Part shown: one piece after another, positions 1-11,148 of the stretch
Layout of the letters: the number at the start of each line of letters is the position of its first letter
How positions within the stretch are numbered: position 1 is the first letter of the stretch
Origin: Isoetes taiwanensis
Lineage: Eukaryota; Streptophyta; Lycopodiopsida; Isoetales; Isoetaceae
Reading direction: 5' to 3'
Assembly (NCBI GenBank): GCA_021234155.1
Contig: JAJEKV010000028.1
Span: forward strand, 11,860,134-11,924,133
Length of the DNA: 64,000 nt
Translations under genes and position numbers: made by a program
The notes under the pieces: model-generated
Databases searched by the model: none
Seen by the model: only the letters and a program-made list of their open reading frames with translations
What the model was told of the DNA's origin: nothing

Positions 1-37
1 TATTTTACTTCTAGACACATTTTTTCCCATCAAGGAA

Positions 38-388
38 ACCAGCACAGTAGATGGGTTTCAAGGCCGTTCAAATGCTCTACGAGAGGTGAGCAGCAAATAT
101 TTTTTGTATGTGAAGTTTTTCTTTCAAGTTAGCACCTACACAAGGAACATGTCTTAACTGTTAGTAATGAATGTTGCCATAGGTGGGGTTTCTTTGTGAT
201 GAACGCAGAATGAATGTTGCAATTACAAGGGCGTTGAAGGGCAAGAAGACAATGTTGCATCATTTGTGATACGAAGACAATGCTGCATCATTTGTGATAC
301 TGCAACAGTGTCTCGTCAGAGCTTCCTTAAGCGGCTTATTAACTATTTTGAGAAGAATGAGGAATATCTGAATGCCATGTATATATAG
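38..388 (+). pseudogene. Decayed 3' end of an IGHMBP2/SMUBP-2-like SF1 helicase
   Basis: Two exon-like blocks are seen. Block 1 (about 38-85) encodes STVDGFQGRSNALRE, helicase motif V, and ends at a GTGAG donor. Block 2 (183-388), after a TAG acceptor, encodes VGFLCDERRMNVAITRA (motif VI), then RQCCIICDTATVS and FLKRLINYFEKNEEYLNAMYI before a TAG stop. This is the C-terminal order of the IGHMBP2/SMUBP-2 family of SF1B helicases. About ten residues expected between GFQGR and SN are missing. After ITRA an insertion of about 10 nt and a 28-bp tandem duplication (245-272, 273-300) break the frame. The upstream part of the gene lies outside the window, so a living gene with a damaged alternative end cannot be excluded, but the lesions favour a pseudogene. 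Confidence 0.72.
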
Positions 389-462
389 ATTGCTAGGAAA
401 TTGTTAAGCGGTTTATTGACCGTTTTGAGAAAAATGGGTCACACTTGAATGCCATGTATATA
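327..462 (+). repeat. Diverged tandem duplication of the helicase terminal segment
   Basis: Positions 327-387 and 403-462 are two diverged copies of the same ~60-bp segment. The first reads KRLINYFEKNEEYLNAMYI and the second KRFIDRFEKNGSHLNAMYI in the same sense. The second lies beyond the stop codon at 386-388. Confidence 0.7.
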
Positions 463-469
463 AGAATGC

Positions 470-3361
470 ATACATGCAATCATCAATTGAATCCCTTTGC
501 CATGGAAATAATTTGTTTGTCGTCGCTTTTTAGTAATTAAGGTACATCTTAAGGGCATTTGAACAATTTTTAATAATACAAAATACTAAATACATTGACC
601 AAGGGCATTACAAAAATTCAGGGGTATCTCATGAATTTTGTCAAAACATAAAAATTTATGAAAACTCAGGGGTATCTCATGAATTTTGTCAAAACATAAA
701 GGTATTTTGTAAACATAAAGGTATTTTGTAATTTTTTTAAGCATTCCTATAACACGCCAAAATAAAGATTTTAAATTTTTTTCCGACATTCAGTAAAAAG
801 AAAGCCAATGAGCAGTGTTACAAGCGACTTATTTTGGTGGAATATAGCCATAGCCAAATAATACAGCCAGAGAAGAATAAATCAGCAGGGAGTATATTAG
901 AGTGCAGCATCACAAATGAATTGAATTGAATTGATACTGGTGGCATCTGTGGCGGGCGTTTGCTTGCCCATCATAGCTGGTAAGACGAGCAAGAGTGGGC
1001 TCTCTTCTTCGCCGAAAAATGCTTCTGCGTTATTGATTAGCTATCTCAATTCTATTAACTCGATTCTGCCAGAGCAAATCTAAATTTCCACCTCCAGTAA
1101 ACTAATCAAAAATTGGATGCCGAATGTGCTGGCCTGTCAAGACATCAATTAACAGAGAAAGATGCCCAACAGTTTCGTTTTACAGCCCCCCTCCTAACGT
1201 GGCATAGATCCACACCATACGATCTGAAAATCAAGGGCCCAGATGCATGTGCGTCAGCGGGGGGCTGTAAACCAAAATCCAGTTCCCAGATTCAAAATTC
1301 GTATATAATCCCTTGATTTCCTGCTAGTACCTGGATGCCGGATTTGTTTCACTAGAAAAAACAAAAGGATGGATCGCCAAACAAAAGTAAAAGTTGGGAT
1401 CTGTGTTCCTTATCCAATCGCCCAACAAAAGTCGTAGAAAAGCTCGCAAGAAAAGGCCCTGCTGTCGAAGCAGCCTCTGGCTCAAAAATTGCCCAGCCTA
1501 ATCCTTCCTAATTCTTTGCTTCCTTTGTTATTTGGCTCCCTTTTCTTTACTATGGCAATTCGGTCTCCGATTTGTTGCAGCGCCAGTTGTTAATTGCTTT
1601 TTTATTTTGTTGCTCTTCTTAATTTAGATACAATAGTTTGAAAAAAAACCACATACAAAAATCCCCTATCCTATTGTTTAAATTTGGTTTTTCCGGGGTC
1701 CCGAAATTTTTTTGGAATTTTCCCTTAATTTGATTTCCTAAGGTTTCAAGGGTTTTGGCGGCCGGAAAACAATTCTGATTTGCCAAAAATCGGCAAAATT
1801 TTCTTGGCATTGATTTGGGTTTCGATTTTGCCCCTTTCTGAGTTAGGCCCTTCCAATCCGGCATGCGTATGCCACGATGAACGGGGTGGAGTATGGAGGA
1901 CATTTCTATCTATCTATAGCTAATCCCGGGTGGCTTTTCGATTTGCCCTTTTGAATCCGGCATGCATATCCGAGATTTGCCCCCTTACAATTTTGGAGAA
2001 GAGGATCGACAGGGTAATCATTCCCCTTTATGCAGATTCGTGTTTTCCTGCCCAGTGAACCTGGAGAAGGGTTTTGTTTCTGGGTTTTTTTTTTTTATCT
2101 GTGCCCACTATCACAGCGGCCATGCCATTTCCATACATGGCTTCTTGGAGTTTTCTTTGTCTGGAGATCACTTGCGGACAGATAGTGAGTTTTTCGATGG
2201 TTTACTGAGATGTTTTGATTGCTTCTGCTAACTTAAACTTACCATTCTCTATTGATCTGATTCATGTTGTCGGCCCTTGATAACTTCAGCTATTGGCGGC
2301 ACGTGCTTCTCCCTCCCACTGATCCGATAGATTGCATGCAGCTTTTGTGTTTTGAAGTCCCTGCTTTTTTCGCGAATATTGTGGCTCAATACACTGTTTT
2401 TGCTGAAATATCTCACTTTTTCCATAAGCGGAGAACAAGAAATGCCCAGCTTGCATTCATCTTTCAACATATGCATCCATTCCAGACAACAAAAAAAGGC
2501 ATTCCATGAGTTTGAGGATACATATGCTCTGATTTCTTGCGTTTCCATGCTTGATTTGATGTTTTTAAAGGCATGTTTTCCATTTCGTTGCAGGATTTCA
2601 AAATGGCAAATCCCAGAGTTTTTTTCTCTTCCTACCTTGAAGACTCGAAGCTGATCTGGTCTCTTCAACATTTTTTTAGTAGGTTAGGCGGAAGGCAGTT
2701 TTCCAGCATCTTTTTTCTTTTAGCATCTGAAGTGTGCTCCTAAGCTAATTTTCGTTTCTTGCTTGCAGTTTTTTAGAGTCCAGATAGCAACGAGTTGGAG
2801 ATTCAAGAACTGCTAAAATGGTAATGGTTTCTGCAGATGCCTCTTCATATAGGATTCCACGTAATCAGATGATCATGTTTTGCCCATCTATCAAAGATAA
2901 AATTTTTGCTAAGTTCTTCCTACTCACATTGAAGTTCATGCAGTGCTTTTCTTGCTGTGGCAGCCACAGCATGTAATCTTCTTTGAAATATGAGGTATGT
3001 ATTTCATTTATGTGTAAGTGTGTGCAGCTGCAGTTTTCTAAACATGCTCTGGAATTTTTGAAAGCGTTGTTATCTTGATAACTCATTTGACAACTTTGAG
3101 ACTCATCGTTTTTAGCTTCATTAAAGGTGTGCAAATATTTAGATTGTCCTTTTCTTACTCTTAGATTTAGGTACAATAAAGTCATGAAACTGCTTGCTAT
3201 GGACTGAATTGGACTGAATGTTTATTTATTCTCCAGGTTCATTTCCAGTTTTTTATTTCTTGCCATGGGTCTTGCGTAGATGCACAAGTTTTTTATTAAG
3301 GTATGGCATCACCTTATTTGTTAGCCGTTAAGTTGCGTATATCCTTCTTTTGGCATTAAAA
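470..3361. other. Gene-free stretch, no recognised element
   Basis: I see no convincing coding region. A short direct repeat (an AAACTCAGGGGTATCTCATG-type unit) occurs twice at about 618-700. The region from 1800 to 2660 has pyrimidine-rich runs and short open frames without recognisable motifs. It could hold a 5' leader or introns of an unrecognised gene, but nothing decides this. Confidence 0.4.
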
Positions 3362-3677
3362 GCGGCGTGATTACCAAGTTTGCTGAAATACTCAAGAGTG
3401 CTACAAGACAGCCTTCCGTGGCAAGGATTCTGGATTTCAAATTTCTGAAAAAACATCTTGGCAAGTGATTCTTCTAATAATGGTTATTCATCTTTGCTGA
3501 TCCATTTCTTATTTGCTATTTATTTTGATGTTATTAGAAAGTGTTTTTGTTTTGTTTTAGAGTCTTCACTCATAAATATCATGCTTTATTTATATGATGT
3601 CTAGATTCATCACTGCTGTTGGATTTGAACAGATGTCCACCTACACCAGCAATGGCTGAAGCTAAATACATCATGAG
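3362..3677 (+). other. Unidentified spliceable exon pair
   Basis: A frame ending at 3464 encodes VITKFAEILKSATRQPSVAR then ILDFKFLKKHLGK and stops at a possible GTGATT donor. A second block at 3633-3677, after a TTTGAACAG acceptor, encodes CPPTPAMAEAKYIMR and ends at a GTAAAG donor. Splicing 3464 to 3633 keeps the frame open across the junction. The composition looks protein-like and differs from the AT-rich surroundings. I do not recognise the family, and no neighbouring exons were found, so this may be a gene relic or a piece of an unrecognised gene. Confidence 0.3.
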
Positions 3678-6548
3678 GTAAAGGTACAGAGCTCTACATT
3701 AAAATCTCCACATTTGTCAAAACTTGGGATTTGAGACCTGCTGCTGCTTGCCACCTTTCTGGGCTATTGTAATGTATGCATGACGTACCAAATCGAGATT
3801 TTTTTAATGAAGCTCTCACTTGCCTCCTGAATCTGCTGTTATGTGCTAGATTGTTTGAATCTCCTGCTATATGCTAGATGATGAGGCATGTTTTAAAACT
3901 GTGTTCCGCTGAATCCAATGGCACAAACTTGATTGACATAAAGGAAGTCAAGGTCATGTTGTGTATTTCCTTGCTTGGTAAATAGGTCCAGCAGAATCAA
4001 CAAATGCTATCATTTATTTCTGGGCATCACACTGCAGAAAAAGAACCTGGACACTGTCAGGATCTGCTTGAGAAATGAGCCATATTATCATGTATTACCC
4101 TAAGCGAGTGCATGTTTTCATTCCACATAGCATCTCCGAGACGCATATGCTTTTCTGCATGCCTGATGCAGTCTTCAAATTGATTACTTTCCGATCTGTT
4201 TTTGCATATTGGCTGCGGATAGAAGTCAAAAGCTTATAGTCAGTTGGAAATCTTCAATCCTTTTCTACAAATCATATACAAGTGTAGACTGTTCCATTCA
4301 TAGTAACTAACTGTTAGGACTTTATTTTCATTGTCAAACTTGAGCAGTAAATCGAAACAACCATATGAGAATGTTCGTACGTGAAGCACTAGGTATTACT
4401 AAAGTCAATATCAGCTTTCAAGCATAATGCATTGCCTTCCTATAATGTAGAACCATCCCAGAAAAGCTTTTCAGTTTAAGCTGAATCAACAAAGTTGCTA
4501 AATACAATTCAAAGGCAAAGGCAATGGCAATTTTCTGGAGTTATAGTACCAGCTCCAGATAGAAAGCAAGCTGGGCAGAGCAATCTATACTCTCGAGGCA
4601 AAAGCATAATCAAGCCTATAGCCAAATGAACTTCCCAAAGACATATTAAATGACTGACTTGCTGAAATCATGACGTTCTCTCTCCTTTCAGGGCAAGTAA
4701 ACCATAGAAAATGATACATGCTGTTGAGATAGAAAAAACAATGAAGTATATTACCCAATTCGTTATTTTGTGGATTATTTATGTTGCCAACAGATCTGCA
4801 CCACTTACCTCAGAACAGTAAACAAGAATTGTTGTTGCTATAGTTGTGTTGTTATAAAACCAAAATATGCCTCCATTAGGTATACACCAGAAATCCTTTT
4901 CCAGACATCGCTATAAACACCTAAATGGCCACTCCCTATAGGAGACCATTTGGTAGATAAAATACATGGGGATTTATCTTTGTATAACCTGATGATAACT
5001 TGATTAGAAAAGATTAACTATATAGAAGAAATATAATGATCCTTTCAACAACTACTTTATCTGCCTATTCACCACCTTCATGCATGTAATTTTTATCTGT
5101 GGGAGAGCCAAATCTGGCCGATAGCTACAGAATGAATAAATTCACACATCCATGTGGGCTTTTCATTTGTAGCATATTTTATGTGATCCAGATCAAGCTA
5201 TTGGTTGTCCAAGTTAACAAATGAATCAAAGGACCAAATTTACCATAATATATATTCATCCAACAGAATTAGCTATATATTCCAAGTTGAATGCACATTT
5301 GAGGTGAAGTCCTTTTCGGTATTCCCATTAGCTTAGCACACACATTTTAACATACCATCTCCTTTTGTTAAGCCCTTCAGTTCGCACATGTTCAATATAT
5401 ATATATATTTTTTAATATATGATTATTCCAATAATGCAACATCATCTGTTCTTAGTTCCGGAACACTTTTGGAGCATTAAAGTCAACTACCCACCCTTTT
5501 TGCATACCCATTGCAGTTGGTTCCTATTACTGTTTTTTTATGGATTGAGTGATGTAGGCGTCCACTCCATTCACAAAGAGCTTTTTCAACTTGGTAAACT
5601 ACTACTATTGACGATATTAGAAGCACAACAATATATGACCTTACATTGTAATTATTGGTGCTGCTTTTCCACTTTCAAGTAAGAGGTATCCAACTTGCAC
5701 CATAAAAAGATGAATTTGTTTTTGGATCAGTCTTATATATGAGGCCTATATGAACACGCATCGCTACTTATGCACGAACGTCAAACACACATTCTATATG
5801 GGTGGAGTTTATGCTTCACAAGTTTCGCTATAAATGGCATGCTATAGAAAAACCATTATAAGTGCTCCAAAGTTCTTGGTTCAGATGTTGGTTAATGGAT
5901 AGCAGTAATAAAGAGGAAAAGTGTTGTGTTCTCTGGAGATTCATCACAGATCGTTGCGTTCTTCGCAGGCATAGCATCGGAGCTGTTCAAAAACGTTAAA
6001 TCTTTGCCGGATCGCTTCAACGAACGTCATTGATACTGTCATTAGACAATTTCAACAGCAAAAATTATTCTAAAAGCAACTTAAACTATTCTAGAGAAAC
6101 TATTCACATTTAGTGCTCTCGCCTATCCACAACTTACACGAAAACTTAAGCTATTGAAATCATATCGGGGACCTAAATGCCTTGCACATAAAGTGACTAT
6201 TGTAAAGTTCAATAAAATAAAACCCAATAACTTGACTAACAACAAGTTACTTAATATAAACTCCACATAATTACCTACTAAACTAGCAACATGATCTCCA
6301 ATACAATATTCTACTTCTTTTATTATATTTAAAAACTCTACAAATATGAATACCAATAGAGCCTACAAATGGAAAAACACATACTTCCTTCTATAATCCA
6401 CATTTGCTAAAGCCCGGCAACGCTGGGCACTATAACTAGTTCTTAGTTAAACTTTTTTTTCCCAAAAAATAAAAAAAATTTAAAAACCATTTGCCAACAT
6501 AATTGGTCCTAAATGGTATGCCTGAAGTCTCAAAATGGTTTAATTACC
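3678..6548. other. Gene-free stretch
   Basis: Nothing coding is recognised. There is an AT dinucleotide run at about 5393-5422. A GC-rich dyad, GCCCGGCAACGCTGGGC at about 6413-6429, resembles a dyad at 56168-56182. Such GCCCGG...GGGC dyads often mark plant transposon ends, but no partner end is seen here. Confidence 0.4.
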
Positions 6549-6552
6549 ATTT

Positions 6553-6579
6553 GGGTCAAAGCACAATATTGGGGGGCAA
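6553..6579 (+). repeat. Left terminal inverted repeat
   Basis: 27 bp beginning GGGTCAAAGCACAATATT and ending in a run of G followed by CAA. It is identical to the reverse complement of 14465-14491. Confidence 0.8.
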
Positions 6580-6726
6580 AAACGCGCATGGCAAGCACCC
6601 CTCCAGCACCCCCCCCAACCCTTTTTTCCCTCCAATTTTTTTTTTAATTGTAATTACTTTTCTCGACTCGGACGGAACCCTAGGCGCAGGTTTTCTGCGT
6701 GCTCTGGCCAGACTAGGCCAGAGCTA

Positions 6727-9060
6727 TGATTCTCTACTCCATCTTCATCATTGCCATGCTTCCCATGATTGTCCCGCTGGCTACAAATCCGATAGTCCAG
6801 TTCTATGAGGAGCGCCTAAGTGAAGAGACAGATTACCGGATTTGCAAAGAACCAGAGGTAAAGTTTCTTTTGCATTCTATATTTTCGGGTAAAGATAGAT
6901 AACAGGCCGATCTTTTCGTTCCTTTATGTGAAAGGATGATGACAATGGTTAATTTTTGAAGTCTTTATGATCCGGGATCATTTTTTTAGTTTCCAGTCGA
7001 TCTTTTAGGCTAAAAGTCGAATAAAGGCCTCCATTCTCGATTCTTTAAGTTACTGGCTTTTCAATTTTGGATGCTTAATGTTCTTATTTATCTATTATGA
7101 TCCGACCTCATTTCTCTTATTTACCTTCTATTTATTTTGCAGATGAAGATAGCTTACACAGTCGAGGAGTTTGTCCAATATCGTGGCTTGTGCAATGAGG
7201 GCAAAGATCCTTGCAAGATCACTTGGACGATTGCCCTAAGTCAGATTTTTTGACGGTTTGGTCTCAAGAAGTAAAGAAGGATAACAAAATAAAAGTGTCT
7301 TGCATTAGGCCGTTTGAGAATCGAATCAAGGTATTGATCAAGAAAATCTATCGGTTTGGTCCAAGAACAATGAAGCCGGAACTATTTTTGCCCGGAGTGC
7401 ATTTGCATGGCAAAGACACTCAAGAGTCAAGAAAACCCTGGTAAGTATATGTTGGATTGGGCTACATTTGCCTTTGAAAGAATTAAGATTTCCAATAGAA
7501 ACAAGAGACATAAAACAGATATGGAGGAGATTGCTTTGAAGAACATTAGTATGGGTGTTTCTTCTTTAGAGACTGACATGTTAGGTTTTGAAGAATCAAT
7601 TTCACGTATACAAAACAGTATCAGAGAGCTGGAGTTTCAGAAAATCAGAGTTGAGGGCTTGATGGCAGGCTTTGATGAGGCAGCTGCTTCTGTCTCGGAT
7701 AGATTGAAGAAGACTAAAGTAATGATTGAAGACCTTGTAGAGGTTTGTCCAGATGAAGACCAGGCCCTTGGAAAGCTTTGTCAAGATGAATCAAAGCTTG
7801 GTTTGTCATTGCTCACGATTTTGAAAAGGAAGAGGCAAGCTGATAATAGTGCAGATTTGGACCAGCAACTAACAGATCTAAGAACTGACTTGCAGGCTAA
7901 GATTGCAGCTGTTGATGATTACAAGGTGAAGGTTAAAAATCTGCAAAGACTTGGGGATAATTTTATGAGCACAAGCATTGTAAAACCTAGTCCAGGCAGC
8001 CTGCTTGTTATCAATTTTGAAGATGGTTGCCAAGTTTGTGGCTTTGCTTTTAGTCCATCTTATAGCATGTTTGTCCAATTGGTTTGTGGACACAAATATC
8101 ACCTCTTTTGTTTCCAGCAATGTGTGGAAAACCTACAATGCATGGTTTGCAAACGAGATATACTGAGAGAGTTATATGCTGAACTTGGATACCTAGACTT
8201 CTTACCTATTAAGGAGAGTGCAGAAGATCCAGCTGAAGATGATGCTGAAGAAGAAGAGGAAGAGGGTCAGGGTAAGAGACCTTTAACCAGGTCAATGACA
8301 TCACCACAGAAAGGCAAGCAAATGTCAATTTCAATTTGTAATTGTAAAACTTTCTTCTTAATTTATTTTTTTGTTATTGCAGTAGTTTCCAGCCGGAAGA
8401 GAAGAGGAGAAGACCGGACACACGAAGATGCTTTGCTCTGTAAGATCTTGATCTTCAAAACAACTCGCCACGTAAAGGCAAGCAAATGTCAACTTGCATT
8501 ACGTATTTCAAAAACTTTCTTCTTAACATTTTATTCTTATTGCGCTTGTTTCCACCGAAAGAGAAGAGGAGAAGACAACACGATGTTTGCAGATGATCTT
8601 GATCTTCAAAAGACCTCGCCACAGAAAGGCAAGCAAATGTCAACTTGCATTCTGTAATTCAAAAACTTTCTTCTTAACATTTTTATTCTTGTTGCGATGG
8701 TTTCCACAAGAAGGAGAAGAGGAGAAGACAAGGCAATTTCTTTACGCAGATGATGTTGATCTTGAAAATATCCCACCAGTTGAAAAGGAAGGGCCAAATC
8801 TTTTCTTTGTTAGTGATGTAGTTATTGTGGCCAAGCTTCCAAATGAGAGAAAAGGCAAGCCTAAAAAGTGTAGTGCACGACCTCACTTGCAACTAAAGGT
8901 TATTTTTTGCTGCCTTTTTAATGAGAGGTGTTTTTTGTGAAATGAATCAAGTTTAACCACATGTTTTTGCTTTCGGATGTGCCAAAAAGTGGAAAGAAGA
9001 GAGGTCCTTATAAGAAGGGTGCAAAAGCTAAGCGTGGCTTTGAAGAAATCTGCCAAAGAG
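6727..9060 (+). CDS. Coiled-coil RING-type zinc-finger protein of the transposon (multi-exon, partly degraded)
   Basis: A first exon from ATG 6727 to a GTAAAG donor at 6857 encodes a hydrophobic start and then FYEERLSEETDYRICKEPE. A second from 7143 continues MKIAYTVEEFVQYRGLCNEG, then shifts frame near 7240. The main open frame (7407-8330 and beyond) has a Glu/Lys-rich, heptad-like stretch at about 7520-7960. A C3H2C3 RING-like finger follows at 8029-8155 (CQVCG ... LVCGHKYHLFC ... CMVCKRD), then an acidic Glu/Asp run at 8218-8268. A basic segment with KKRGPYKKGAKAKRG, resembling an AT-hook, lies near 8990-9040. RING domains suggest E3 ligase or protein-protein contacts; the function here is unknown. 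The exons after 8300 are a tandem array. Frame breaks at 7240 and 7440 make the exact gene model uncertain. Confidence 0.55.
8300..8790 (+). repeat. Tandem exon-plus-intron repeat array in the RING gene
   Basis: A unit of about 150-165 bp is repeated. The phrase AAGGCAAGCAAATGTCAA recurs at 8311, 8475 and 8626. Each is followed by an intron-like tract (AAAACTTTCTTCTTAA...TTATTGC) and then GGAAGAGAAGAGGAGAAGAC-like exon sequence encoding RKRRGED. A fourth exon copy at about 8710-8790 reads FLYADDVDLENIPPVEK, matching MFADDLDLQKTSPQK in the third copy. Both exon and intron were duplicated together. Confidence 0.75.
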
Positions 9061-9311
9061 ACTCTCCCGCTAGAGAGACTCTACTGTGAGAATCCAACTC
9101 CTAAAGGGAAATTAGTGAGGAAGTATGCTAAAAAAATCGACAATGTATGTATCAAGAGTGCACAATGTGAGAAAGAACTCTCGTGTATGTGCTTAATGTA
9201 GGATACATTTAATGTTTGATTTGAAATTAATAGTTTGAACATTTCACTTTTGTTTGGCGTAGCTACATTGAGCAATCCAAATGAGTCTTTTAACTCGGCC
9301 AGATTGCAAAC

Positions 9312-9803
9312 ATGTGGTTCGATTCTCAAGAATATGCCCGGCCGGTGGCTTGGTGCAAAATGCGAGAAGCATGTGGAAGCCAAATTGAAGACCTCTGCAT
9401 AGATTTAGGTGCTGCTAATGCTGCATTTGAATCAATACGGCGAAAGCCTACAATGCCATCTATTCACCGCAATGGCAACTATTCCTACCATGCCATCTAT
9501 TTACGCTACACCGGTTCTGAAATACCAATCATTCCACCAATGCCCATTGTTCCCGAGATGCCAATCATTCCACCAATGCCCATTGTTCTTGAAATGCCAA
9601 TCATTCCACCAATGCCAATTGTTCACCGAAATGCCAATCATTCCCCGGTCTCCAAGCTGTTCTTTGAGATGCACTTTGATCAAAGCATGCCGGTTGTGCA
9701 AGCAAGTGATGTTTCTAAAGGTGTCTTTGATCCGCAAATAAACACGAAGATCCCACACATGAAGATCCCACACCCGAGCTTCCCAAATCGGCGAGGAAAG
9801 TGA
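9312..9803 (+). other. Open frame with Met-Pro-Ile tandem repeats (transposon 3' part of RING gene)
   Basis: The frame contains a repeat with period ~45 bp at about 9519-9640, translating to IIPPMPIVPEMPIIPPMPIV and variants. It may be a 3' exon of the RING gene or a non-coding minisatellite that happens to be open. Another frame across the same repeat is also open, which weakens the coding case. Confidence 0.3.
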
Positions 9804-9859
9804 TGAAGAAGACATGACTCTTGAACAATATGTAGAGAAGACAGTTACTCTAAACATAC

Positions 9860-11130
9860 CAGGTTAGGCAAATGCTTCTTATTCTGTATGTTTACCAACT
9901 GTGTTTGTTAACAATTGTGCATCTTTTCACCGCAGACCGATGGAGACCGCAATATGGCTAGGCTATGAAGCTTCATTTTCGGCTCTCTTGGATCTTTTTG
10001 AAGAAGTCCTTTTTTGACAATGTACATACAATTTTTAATGAATGAAAACAGGCTTTTCAAGGAATGAATTTGTACTTTCTATGCTTTTACAAACGAGGTT
10101 GAATGTCAACATGACCACGGTGTTAGATTCGCACAGTTTTAGGAACATCTGATTCTAGATTCACACACGTGAAACTGTGTGAAACTGAAAGCTGAATTTG
10201 CAAACGTTATTGCAATATATGCAATAAGCAAACTGAATTTCACTTCGAAGCTTTGAATCTGCTGAACTTGCAAACGTTAATGCAATATATGAAACTGAAT
10301 TTCACTTTGAACCTTTGAATTTGCTTAAGTGTAGTGCAAATATCTTAAGTGTAGTGTTAATGTGCAAATTTGCTTAAGTGTAGTGCAAATTTGCTTAAGT
10401 GTAGTGCTAATGTGCAAATTTGCTTAAGATAGTGCAAATTGCTTAAGTGTGAAAATTTGCTTTAGTGTGCTCAAATTGCCTAAGTCCCAACAATGCCAAG
10501 TGCCAATTGCCTAAGTCCCAACAAAGCTAGGTAGACTCTTGGCTTGGTCTCTTTACCAAGTTGGAGTCATTTAATGTTCTTTCAATGTCAGATCTGTTTG
10601 TCAAGTTTACAAAGTAAACATTCTTCAGTCTAAATCAAGGGTAGTCTAGCAACACACACAAAGAGGGTTAACTGATTACATACCTTGCACAATTAGCTAA
10701 GTTTTACACATTTTCCAAGAGGATAAGATCACTACTAGAAAGGCAGAAATATGTTAAAACAGTGGTTCAATCATGTCATTAAGAGATAAAAATTTATGTC
10801 CGAGCACATAGTACCAAAAATTTTTATAGAAAGTACGGACAAGAGTTGAAGAAATTGCTTCCAACGCAATGTATATCGATTCCAAGACATTGTTTGAGCC
10901 TTTGCTCAAAGAACCCTAAAGTAAGTATCTGATTTTGTACTTAAGATGCACTGAATCGCAAATGGTTTAATCTAAGTCCAAGGCAGCAAACCTTTATTGT
11001 GGCATCAAACCTCTTATGTGCTTGGGCTGGCAGCAAGTACCTCGGATGTTGGAGGAGGCAAATACTCAACAATTTGTTCATGTGCCTCATTTGAAAGGAA
11101 GTATACATGTTCCTCATCACTCTTTTGCTA
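9860..11130. repeat. Intergenic part of the transposon with a minisatellite
   Basis: Between the two convergent genes lies AT-rich sequence. A tandem repeat built on GCTTAAGTGTAGTGCAAAT runs from about 10315 to 10460. Just before it is a two-copy repeat built on TTGCAAACGTTA(A/T)TGCAATATATG (about 10197-10320). No open frame is supported. Confidence 0.6.
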
Positions 11131-11148
11131 ATTCAACTTTTGCACACA

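Noticed and set aside
1113-2671. Several 70-140 residue open frames on both strands
   Set aside because: They overlap each other in different frames, have no motifs and no consistent exon structure.
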